DNA of 5,203 nucleotides. Source: Candidatus Altarchaeota archaeon. GTDB lineage: Archaea > Altiarchaeota > Altiarchaeia > IMC4 > SCGC-AAA252-I15. The position numbers were made by a program, and so were the translations under genes. Shown here one piece after another: positions 1-5,203 of the stretch (position 1 is its first letter; the number at the start of each line of letters is the position of its first letter). Location of the stretch: NCBI GenBank assembly GCA_026394745.1, contig JAPKXP010000005.1, forward strand, positions 1-5,203. The letters are read 5' to 3'. The notes under the pieces were generated by a model that was given only the letters and a program-made list of their open reading frames with translations, was not told the origin of the DNA and did not search any database.

Positions 1-46
1 CGAGGAGGAAGCGAAGAAGGCGGTCAAGGTCGACTTCAGCAAGTAA
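1..46 (+). CDS. lemA: C-terminal end of a probable LemA family protein (5' truncated by window edge)
   Basis: Only the last 14 codons are present, read in the frame starting at base 2 and ending at TAA 44-46; they give EEEAKKAVKVDFSK. An acidic/basic stretch followed by a short V-x-V-x-F ending is typical of LemA tails. The M48 peptidase frame begins one base after this stop, and LemA next to HtpX is a recurrent gene pair in bacteria and archaea. LemA proteins are small, with an N-terminal membrane anchor and an outward-facing helical bundle; their exact role is unclear. The spacing implies translational coupling with the next gene. Identity rests on a very short tail plus context, so another protein with a charged C-terminus cannot be excluded. 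Confidence 0.55.
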   Translation, partial: EEEAKKAVKVDFSK

Positions 47-47
47 A

Positions 48-971
48 TTGGAACGGATAAGCTTCTACGACCAGATTTAGAGTAACAAGAGGAATTCGTG
101 GATACTGATATCCATAGTATTTGTTACTCTCGTCTTCTTATCCGCCGCAATATCCCTTGTTCTCGCTGAAGTGTACGACGTCGGCGTCATGTTCCTGTTC
201 CTCATCCTTTCCACGGTGTTCAACATAGCCTACGTCCTGTACACCTACTACCAGTCGGACCAGATAGCGTTGTCCTCCGTCGCAGCATACCCTGCGGAAG
301 GCCCGCGCTTCAAACAGCTGAACAACGTGGTCGAGGAGATGACCATCGCGGGAGGACTTCCGAAGCCGAGGGTCTACGTCATGCCTTCGCCTGACATCAA
401 CGCGTTCGCCACCGGAAGAGACCCGGAACACAGCGTAGTCTGCGTGACCGAGGGCGCCTTGCAGAAGCTGGACCGAAGCGAGCTTCAAGGCATCATAGCG
501 CACGAGATGACTCACATAAGGAACTACGACATAAGGTTTGTGACGCTCGTCGCGGTCATGGTCGGCTTGATTTCGATAATGAGCCAGCTTTTCCTGCGGA
601 GCCTCTGGTACGGCGGCTTAGGCGGCAGAGACAGGGAAGGCAGGGGTGGAGGACTTCTAATCGTTCTCCTGCTGGCCGGCATCGTACTCTCGATAATCGC
701 CCCCCTGATAGTGAAGCTCGTCCAGTTCGCAATCTCTAGGAAGCGGGAGTACATGGCAGACGCAGGCAGCGTCGAGCTGACGAGATACCCAGACGGGCTC
801 GCAAGCGCGCTGGAGAAGATAAAAGACGAGTACAAGAAAGGCCCGAGCACTCAGGTTAACGCGGCGATCGCCCCGTTGTTCATAGCAGACCCGGTCAAAG
901 ACAGGTTCATGAGCATATTCAACACCCACCCGCCGATTGAAGAACGCATAAGGATACTCCGGAGCATGTAG
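48..971 (+). CDS. htpX: HtpX-like M48 family membrane zinc metallopeptidase, interrupted by an in-frame TAG at codon 11
   Basis: This is a membrane-bound zinc endopeptidase that in characterised relatives cleaves misfolded membrane proteins. Numbering from TTG 48: a hydrophobic segment at about 17-40, a second at 47-67, zinc site HEMTH at 152-156 (bases 501-515), third zinc ligand Glu234 in the REYMAD motif (base 747), two further membrane segments at about 163-188 and 199-228, and the family tail THPPIEERI near the end. The full span would be 307 residues, normal for HtpX. I place the start at TTG 48 because codons 1-10 read MERISFYDQI and codons 12-17 read SNKRNS, the usual HtpX N-terminus just before the first membrane helix. 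A TAG at 78-80 separates them. The next usable start after the TAG is GTG 171, which gives 266 residues and loses the first helix; an automated caller would probably choose it. Between 81 and 170 there is no in-frame ATG, GTG or TTG. The gene follows lemA by one base and precedes the glycosyltransferase by 11 nt. The family is certain; the 5' end is not. Confidence 0.88.
78..80 (+). other. In-frame amber codon within the htpX N-terminus
   Basis: TAG lies at codon 11 of the frame that opens at TTG 48. The peptide on both sides fits the HtpX N-terminus, so the codon replaces an internal residue rather than marking a natural end. CAG (Gln), AAG (Lys), GAG (Glu) and TCG (Ser) are each one base away. 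It may be a nonsense mutation, a sequence error, or a read-through or recoding site. The same gene uses TAG as its normal terminator at 969-971. Confidence 0.8.
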
Positions 972-975
972 GTGG
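970..975 (+). promoter_or_regulatory. Shine-Dalgarno site for the glycosyltransferase gene
   Basis: AGGTGG lies 7 nt before the ATG at 983 and overlaps the TAG stop of htpX. This supports ATG 983 as the start and re-initiation on a shared transcript. Confidence 0.65.
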
Positions 976-982
976 ATTCCGA

Positions 983-2515
983 ATGCAAATAACGAATCTC
1001 CTGAAGAACAGGGTTTTCATAATAGCGTTTGCGGTATTCCTTTTCTCGCTAGCATTCCGTCTTACGCTGGTTAATCTGCCGCTGCAGTACGACGAGGGCA
1101 CGTTCTTATCCACCGGCTACATGATGCAGCACAACGGGTATCTTCTGTACGAGCACAGGGCCGACAACAAGCCACCGCTAATCTATGCGATACCGCATCT
1201 TCTGTCGCTTTTTTCAGGCTCTTCCAGCATTCTATTGTACTCGCGGCTGCTCACAGCCGTTGCGTCGTCACTCTCAGCGGCAGTCGTTTTCCTCATCGGA
1301 AGGAGGGTATTAAACGAAAGATGCGGGGTAATGGCTGCGGCTCTCTTCCTAACCGAGACTATCGCACTGCCTTTCTCAAGCACCTACCACATATCAGCTT
1401 TCGTGGCTTTATTCGAGCTTTCCGGGATGCTGTTCTTCCTGTCGTACTCCGACACAGGCGGCCGTAAGGGCGCGCTATTGTGCGGCGCATGCACTGCTCT
1501 TGCACTGCTTACGAAGCAGTCTGCGGTCTTCCTGCTTCCGGTATACGCTTTAGGGCTTTTCTTCGAGGGCGTGAAAGACAAGCATCGCGCCATAATTTTC
1601 CTAAAGTACGCGTCAGCAGGCCTTGTTATAGTCTCGGCTGCCGCCCTAGCCTACGTCATTGTTTACGGGAATCCGCACTCGTTCATAGACCGAATCCTAT
1701 TCGACCACCTGAGGAACACAGGCCAGACCGCGATAAAATACGAGCTTTCAAGCACGGACTCCAAGCTCGATTTCCTGAGCAAAGTATTCTACTTAAACCC
1801 GCTCCTATGGTTCCTCGGCTTGATGGCCGCCTTATACAACTTCCGGTCGCTCGAATGGTCTAAGGCTGCGGCAGTCTCATTGTGGGCGTCGTCCTTCCTG
1901 CTCATGCTCTTCCTCGTAGGCCACATATGGGACCACTACCTGATGGAGTCTACCGCGCCCATCGCAGTTCTATCAAGCCAGCTGGCGTTCATGATTTTCT
2001 CCGACAAGCGCAAGCTCAAGTGGCTTCCAGCATCCTTCATAATACTTCTCGCGGTCGCGTCCGCCCTAAACTTCGGCGAATACTACTCCAAGGCACTTGA
2101 CTCCAAAACCTCACTCGACAGGCAGCTTGAAGCTGCTGAGTACATAAAAAACGCCACGCCCGAAGGCCAGGCAATGCTGGTGGTCGGGCTGGACTCCTAC
2201 TACGTCCTAACCTCCAGGCCATGGCCTACAGAATACCTGAGGTCGTATTCCAACATAGTCCCAGACTCTTACGTGGCGTTCACCAGGCTTGGCGACTTTT
2301 TGGACCCGAAGGAAACGGAAGACTTCACGCGGTCGCTTGGAAGCGGCTCAGTAATATACCTCGGCTTTCCGGAAGCTATCGGCGTGATGAACGAAACCGA
2401 GTCAGGGAGATTACTCCTCGAAAAAATCAGTTCAGACTACCGTGAGGACGAGTCGTTCGCCCGTAGGTTCGGCAACAACTCCGGATACTTGTTCATAAAA
2501 AACGAGGCCTCCTAG
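983..2515 (+). CDS. GT-C superfamily membrane glycosyltransferase (PMT_2/ArnT-like)
   Basis: A 510-residue integral membrane protein. The first membrane helix is at about 11-32. It is followed at once by the loop motif YDEGTF with Asp37-Glu38, the acidic pair that marks the catalytic first outer loop of GT-C enzymes, and then by DNKPPL at 61-66, matching the KPPL motif of PMT_2/ArnT-like proteins. Further motifs include LLTKQSA at 175-181. Many hydrophobic segments lie between about 85 and 365, and a soluble, probably outer, domain occupies about 380-510. Enzymes of this family transfer a sugar from a polyprenyl-phosphate-linked donor onto a lipid, glycan or protein at the outer membrane face. 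The substrate cannot be read from this sequence. ATG 983 has a good Shine-Dalgarno, 11 nt after htpX, so co-transcription is likely. The stop is TAG in a CTAG tetramer that also holds a stop on the other strand. The family is well supported; the specific reaction is unknown. Confidence 0.88.
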   Translation: MQITNLLKNRVFIIAFAVFLFSLAFRLTLVNLPLQYDEGTFLSTGYMMQHNGYLLYEHRADNKPPLIYAIPHLLSLFSGSSSILLYSRLLTAVASSLSAAVVFLIGRRVLNERCGVMAAALFLTETIALPFSSTYHISAFVALFELSGMLFFLSYSDTGGRKGALLCGACTALALLTKQSAVFLLPVYALGLFFEGVKDKHRAIIFLKYASAGLVIVSAAALAYVIVYGNPHSFIDRILFDHLRNTGQTAIKYELSSTDSKLDFLSKVFYLNPLLWFLGLMAALYNFRSLEWSKAAAVSLWASSFLLMLFLVGHIWDHYLMESTAPIAVLSSQLAFMIFSDKRKLKWLPASFIILLAVASALNFGEYYSKALDSKTSLDRQLEAAEYIKNATPEGQAMLVVGLDSYYVLTSRPWPTEYLRSYSNIVPDSYVAFTRLGDFLDPKETEDFTRSLGSGSVIYLGFPEAIGVMNETESGRLLLEKISSDYREDESFARRFGNNSGYLFIKNEAS

Positions 2516-2553
2516 CCCTTCACAAACTCTATCTCAATCTCCTCGAAGTTCCG
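2512..2553 (-). other. Out-of-frame probable C-terminal tail of the methyltransferase
   Basis: On the minus strand, the frame shifted by -1 from the methyltransferase reads RRNFEEIEIEFVKG and ends at TAG (2514-2512). FEEIE-type acidic/hydrophobic endings are what I recall for this methyltransferase family. The shifted stop shares the CTAG at 2512-2515 with the glycosyltransferase stop, a common arrangement for convergent genes in compact genomes. No slippery heptamer is visible, so a small indel in the sequence or genome is more likely than programmed frameshifting. Confidence 0.55.
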
Positions 2554-3002
2554 GCGCCGAGCACGGTCAAGACTGCTATTATGTAAGACGGAAGGTTCTT
2601 CCTCTTCATGTAAGGCTGCGCAAACCATATGAGCTTGTTCTTCACGCACTTCAATTTTATGCCGCTATCCTCCCAAAAAAACTTCTCGTCGAAGTAGTAC
2701 TTGAACGTCACATCGAAGCCGTGCTTGTGCTCCACGTGCGTGAAGCCCCTGCTGAAGTGCGGGACGGTAATCCGTAGGACGCCCCCCTTCTTCAGTATCC
2801 TGTCAACCTCCTTCATGACCTTGAAGACGTCGTCAAGGTGCTCCAGCACGTGGTATATCTCGATGTAATCGAAGCTCCCGTCCTCGAACGGGTAAGGAAA
2901 AGAGTTCAGGTCATGGACTACGTCAGGCTTGAAAGCCGGATTCCAGTCCACGTTCACGAAGCCCTCCTTCCGAAACCTGCCGCATCCGAGATTAAGCTTC
3001 AT
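2529..3002 (-). CDS. Class I SAM-dependent methyltransferase (Methyltransf_11-like), probably frameshifted near its C-terminus
   Basis: A 157-residue Rossmann-fold methyltransferase. SAM-binding motif I is LNLGCG at 3-8 and the acidic residue ending strand 2 is Asp19 in NVDW. The segment DGSFDYIEIYHVLEHLDD covers about 41-58, RILKKGG about 68-74, and ITVPHF about 78-83, followed by a His-rich loop (HVEHKHGF). This is the compact family with a GFVNVD-type N-terminus, whose members are often found among glycan and surface-polysaccharide genes; the acceptor is unknown here. ATG 3002 lies directly against motif I, as is usual for the family. The last eight residues (AGTSRRLR) do not look like the family tail. 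A family-like acidic end (NFEEIEIEFVKG) lies in another frame and stops at 2512. One missing base near 2555-2575 would explain this and give about 163 residues. The gene is convergent to the glycosyltransferase and divergent from the helicase. Confidence 0.87.
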   Translation of the reverse strand: MKLNLGCGRFRKEGFVNVDWNPAFKPDVVHDLNSFPYPFEDGSFDYIEIYHVLEHLDDVFKVMKEVDRILKKGGVLRITVPHFSRGFTHVEHKHGFDVTFKYYFDEKFFWEDSGIKLKCVKNKLIWFAQPYMKRKNLPSYIIAVLTVLGAGTSRRLR

Positions 3003-3010
3003 CCTACCCT
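3003..3010 (-). promoter_or_regulatory. Weak ribosome-binding site of the methyltransferase gene
   Basis: On the minus strand AGGGTAGG sits directly before the ATG at 3002. The AGGG part is 4 nt from the start, so spacing is short and this may be only a weak site. Confidence 0.35.
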
Positions 3011-3029
3011 AGCTAGAACAAACGAGAAA

Positions 3030-3050
3030 CCCTCTTTAGGGGATAGAGGG
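3030..3050. repeat. Small inverted repeat (6-bp stem, 9-nt loop) upstream of the methyltransferase
   Basis: CCCTCT at 3030-3035 is perfectly complementary to AGAGGG at 3045-3050. It lies 28-48 nt upstream of the methyltransferase ATG and could form a hairpin in its leader. Its right arm overlaps the left arm of the larger inverted repeat 3046-3052/3155-3161, so the two pairings cannot form together. Confidence 0.4.
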
Positions 3051-3161
3051 GCTGGTCATGCGTATTAAGCACGTGTCCTGCCCCGCCGCAGTCCAAACTT
3101 GAACTGGACGCGGTCGCAGGCTCTAAGTTTTTCAAGTGTTGACGGCGACCGTGTGCCCCTC
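3046..3161. ncRNA. Candidate structured RNA of unknown class in the divergent intergenic region
   Basis: GAGGGGC (3046-3052) pairs perfectly with GCCCCTC (3155-3161). Directly inside, ACGCGGTCGC (3108-3117) pairs with GCGACCGTGT (3145-3154), 10 bp including one G-U. The right arms abut with no gap, so the stems could stack. A third stem, GTCCA (3091-3095) with TGGAC (3105-3109), overlaps the second by two bases. Polarity is unclear: the wobble pair is G-U on the + strand but A-C on the - strand, while a TATA-like box fits a - strand start at 3161. There is no cloverleaf and there are no C/D boxes. It may be an ncRNA, part of a methyltransferase leader, or chance pairing in a GC-rich spacer. 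Confidence 0.27.
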
Positions 3162-3166
3162 AATTA

Positions 3167-3174
3167 TTTATATA
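3167..3174 (+). promoter_or_regulatory. TATA box for the Lhr-type helicase gene
   Basis: TTTATATA sits in an AT-rich patch (3162-3175) within an otherwise GC-rich spacer and matches the archaeal TATA consensus. A start about 25 nt downstream falls near 3196, leaving a leader of about 10 nt before ATG 3206. No Shine-Dalgarno precedes that ATG, which fits leaderless or near-leaderless translation. Confidence 0.55.
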
Positions 3175-3184
3175 GTCGGACAGT

Positions 3185-3192
3185 CTATTAAA
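3185..3192 (-). promoter_or_regulatory. Possible minus-strand TATA-like box
   Basis: Read on the minus strand this is TTTAATAG. A start about 26 nt downstream would fall near 3161-3162, the first base of the GAGGGGC arm of the candidate RNA. The match is weak and AT-rich octamers are easy to find here. A second minus-strand candidate, TATATAAA at about 3167-3174, is the reverse of the helicase TATA box. Confidence 0.22.
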
Positions 3193-3205
3193 TGGCTTGC
3201 CTACA

Positions 3206-5203
3206 ATGATAGAGTTCCAGAAGAAAGTCTATTCGGACGAGGAGATTCTTTCGGAGTTCACGCCGCTGATACGGAAGTGGTTTACTGGAAAGTATGAACA
3301 GTTTGCGCTGCCTCAGAAGTATGCCGTCATGGGCATACACAACCGCGAGAACACGCTCGTTTCAGCGCCGACCGGCAGCGGAAAGACCCTGACGGCATTC
3401 CTTTCGGTGATAAACGAGCTTACGAAGCTCGCCGAGGCCGGGAAGCTGGAGGACAAGGTCTACTGCCTCTATGTTTCTCCGCTGAAGGCTTTGAACAACG
3501 ACATACGGAAGAACCTAAGCGAGCCTCTCGAGGAGATTGAAAAACTGTCCGGCAGGGAGCTCGGCATACGAGTCATGGTCCGCACCGGAGACACTTCGAC
3601 CGCCGAGCGAAGCAGGATGCTTAGAAAGCCACCTCACATCCTGATAACGACGCCGGAGACCCTTGCGATAGTCCTGTCGTCGCCCAAGTTCATCGAAAAG
3701 ATTTCCGACGTAAAATGGGTGATAGTCGACGAGATACACTCGCTTGCTGAAGGAAAACGAGGAGTCCACCTCAGCCTGAGCATAGAGCGCCTGCAGAACA
3801 TCGCGGGCAGGTTCACGCGCATCGGACTCTCCGCGACCATACACCCCCTCAAGCAGGTTGCGGAATTCCTGGTCGGCTACGAGAACGATAAGCCCCGCGA
3901 CTGCAAGATTGTGGACGTACAGTTCATAAAGGAGCTCGACCTCAAAGTCCTAAGCCCGGTGCCGAACCTGATTAACGCGACGCAGGACGAGATTCAGGAG
4001 TCCCTATACCGCCTGATGGACGACCTCATACAGAAACACAAGACAACACTCATATTCACCAACACGAGGAGCGGCACCGAACGCGTCGTAAGCCACCTGA
4101 AGACCAAGTTCCCGAACAAGTACCTGGACACCAACGTCGGCGCCCACCACAGCTCGCTTTCAGCCGAACACCGTCTCGACATCGAAGACAAGCTGAAGCT
4201 CGGCGAGTTGAAGGTGGTCGTGTCATCAACGAGCCTTGAACTGGGCATAGACATAGGCTACATAGACCTCGTGATACTCTTAGGCAGCCCCAAAAGCGTC
4301 GCAAGAGCGCTCCAGAGGATAGGACGTTCAGGACACAAGCTCCACGACAAGGCTAAAGGCAGGATAATAGTCATGGACCGAGACGACCTCGTGGAATGCG
4401 CCATGCTATTGAAGAACGCGCTGGAAGGAAAGATAGACCGGATAAGCATACCCGAAAACTGCCTTGACGTCCTCGCCCAGCAGATTTACGGCATCGCGAT
4501 AAACCAAGTCGAGCACGTCGACAACGTCTACCACATGGTCAGGCGAAGCTACCCGTACCGGAACCTCCCCCGGAAGGACTTCGACTCCGTCATAGATTAC
4601 CTCGCAGGCAAGTACGTCGAGCTGGAGCAGAGGAGTGTGTACGCGAAAATCTGGTTCGACGAGTCAAGCAGGATGATTGGCAAGCGCGGGAAGATGGCGC
4701 GGCCCATATACAGCATGAACCTCGGCACGATACCAGACGAAAGCTACGTCACAGTGAAGGTCGGCGGGATGCTGGTCGGAAAGCTGGACGAGCTGTTCCT
4801 GGAGCGCCTGAAGAAAGGAGACATATTCGTCCTTGGCGGAAAGGTTTACCGTTTCAACTACTGCCGCGGAATGACCTGCCAGGTGACTCCCTCAGCAGGC
4901 CCGCCCACCGTACCGTCGTGGTTTTCCGAACAGCTTCCGTTAAGCTTCGACCTCGCTATGGAGATACAACGGTTCAGGAAGCTCATGGCAGAGCGCATGG
5001 ACAAGCCGAAAGCCGAAGTCCTGAAGTGGATGCGCGGCTTCCTCTACGTAGACGAGTACGCGGAAAACAGCATCTACGAGTACTTCCGCGAGCAGCACCT
5101 TTACGCCGTAATACCCCACGACAAGAAGATTCTCATCGAATACTACGACGGATTCAAGAAAAGGTACATCATATTCCACACCCTCTTCGGCAGGAGGGTG
5201 AAC
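3206..5203 (+). CDS. lhr: Lhr-type superfamily 2 helicase, N-terminal 666 residues (3' truncated by window edge)
   Basis: This is an ATP-dependent nucleic-acid helicase of the Lhr family, which in archaea acts in DNA repair and recombination and possibly RNA processing. Visible motifs: a Q-motif-like LPQ at 35-37, Walker A APTGSGKT at 54-61, motif Ia SPLKAL after that, TTPE, Walker B DEIH at 175-178, motif III SAT at 209-211, HHSSLS in the second RecA domain, SLELGIDIG (motif V), and motif VI QRIGRSG at 370-376. A winged-helix-like stretch follows at about 425-505, and then the Lhr core with GTIPDESYVTV and VGKLDELF, features that separate Lhr from Hel308 and Ski2-type helicases. The frame is uninterrupted to the window end. 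Archaeal Lhr proteins are usually about 850-950 residues, so roughly a quarter to a third is missing. ATG 3206 is chosen because the upstream ATG at 3192 stops after five codons. There is no Shine-Dalgarno; a TATA box about 35 nt upstream suggests a short-leader transcript. Confidence 0.93.
   Translation, partial: MIEFQKKVYSDEEILSEFTPLIRKWFTGKYEQFALPQKYAVMGIHNRENTLVSAPTGSGKTLTAFLSVINELTKLAEAGKLEDKVYCLYVSPLKALNNDIRKNLSEPLEEIEKLSGRELGIRVMVRTGDTSTAERSRMLRKPPHILITTPETLAIVLSSPKFIEKISDVKWVIVDEIHSLAEGKRGVHLSLSIERLQNIAGRFTRIGLSATIHPLKQVAEFLVGYENDKPRDCKIVDVQFIKELDLKVLSPVPNLINATQDEIQESLYRLMDDLIQKHKTTLIFTNTRSGTERVVSHLKTKFPNKYLDTNVGAHHSSLSAEHRLDIEDKLKLGELKVVVSSTSLELGIDIGYIDLVILLGSPKSVARALQRIGRSGHKLHDKAKGRIIVMDRDDLVECAMLLKNALEGKIDRISIPENCLDVLAQQIYGIAINQVEHVDNVYHMVRRSYPYRNLPRKDFDSVIDYLAGKYVELEQRSVYAKIWFDESSRMIGKRGKMARPIYSMNLGTIPDESYVTVKVGGMLVGKLDELFLERLKKGDIFVLGGKVYRFNYCRGMTCQVTPSAGPPTVPSWFSEQLPLSFDLAMEIQRFRKLMAERMDKPKAEVLKWMRGFLYVDEYAENSIYEYFREQHLYAVIPHDKKILIEYYDGFKKRYIIFHTLFGRRVN

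Noticed and set aside
98..169. GTG 98 preceded by a Shine-Dalgarno-like AAGAGGA (87-93), as an alternative htpX start or a small peptide gene.
   Set aside because: It is out of frame with the protease and ends at TGA 167-169 after 23 residues. The purine run is explained as the Lys-Arg codons of the HtpX N-terminus.
138..515. Long minus-strand open frames under htpX, and similar antisense frames under the glycosyltransferase and helicase (for example 1384-1593, 3515-3844, 3994-4254).
   Set aside because: They lie wholly opposite strongly supported genes, have low-complexity or Arg-rich composition and no recognisable motifs; they are expected shadows in GC-rich coding DNA.
1480..1863. A 127-residue plus-strand frame within the glycosyltransferase gene.
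   Set aside because: It overlaps membrane-helix coding sequence that is clearly in use in the other frame, and its translation is Arg/Pro-rich with no domain features.
2529..2580. Programmed -1 ribosomal frameshifting in the methyltransferase.
   Set aside because: No slippery heptamer or downstream structure of the usual kind is visible; a single-base indel is simpler.
3046..3161. A tRNA gene, prompted by a 7-bp acceptor-like stem and a T-arm-like hairpin on the minus strand (3092-3108, loop TTCAAGT).
   Set aside because: The T-arm-like hairpin is not next to the 3' acceptor arm, its closing pair would be G-U instead of G-C, and no D-arm or anticodon arm can be placed on either strand.
3192..3209. 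ATG 3192 as the helicase start.
   Set aside because: Its frame stops at TGA after five codons; the helicase frame begins at ATG 3206.

Overview
The window looks archaeal. Codon use is rich in ATA (Ile) and AGG (Arg), one gene has an archaeal TATA box (TTTATATA) with almost no leader, and it carries a LemA/HtpX pair, a GT-C membrane glycosyltransferase and a large Lhr-type helicase. Nothing fixes the lineage. A compact-genome archaeon such as a DPANN-type lineage is possible, but this is inference from gene style only.

Layout. Bases 1-46 (+) are the last 14 codons of a protein whose tail fits LemA. One base later, a TTG at 48 opens a frame that reads like the N-terminus of an HtpX-like M48 membrane metallopeptidase. 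That frame is broken by a TAG at codon 11 (78-80) and then continues intact to a TAG at 969-971. A PMT_2/ArnT-like GT-C glycosyltransferase follows on the same strand (983-2515), 11 nt downstream with its own Shine-Dalgarno. LemA, HtpX and the glycosyltransferase therefore look co-transcribed. Convergent to them is a small class I SAM-dependent methyltransferase (2529-3002, -). Its expected C-terminal tail lies in another frame, and that frame would end at 2512 in a CTAG tetramer shared with the glycosyltransferase stop. A 203-bp divergent intergenic region (3003-3205) holds nested inverted repeats able to form an RNA-like fold, plus TATA-like boxes. From 3206 to the window end (+) runs the first 666 codons of an Lhr-type superfamily 2 helicase.

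How the parts relate. LemA and HtpX are a well-known membrane pair; HtpX-type proteases degrade damaged membrane proteins. The membrane glycosyltransferase and the methyltransferase family nearby are both often found in surface-glycan loci, but two genes are not enough to call one here. Lhr belongs to nucleic-acid maintenance and appears to be a separate transcription unit.

The most notable points are the amber codon in htpX, the apparent frameshift in the methyltransferase tail (both could be sequence errors or real lesions), and the structured intergenic region. I see no mobile element, CRISPR array or convincing tRNA/rRNA, and no clearly new defence or metabolic system.
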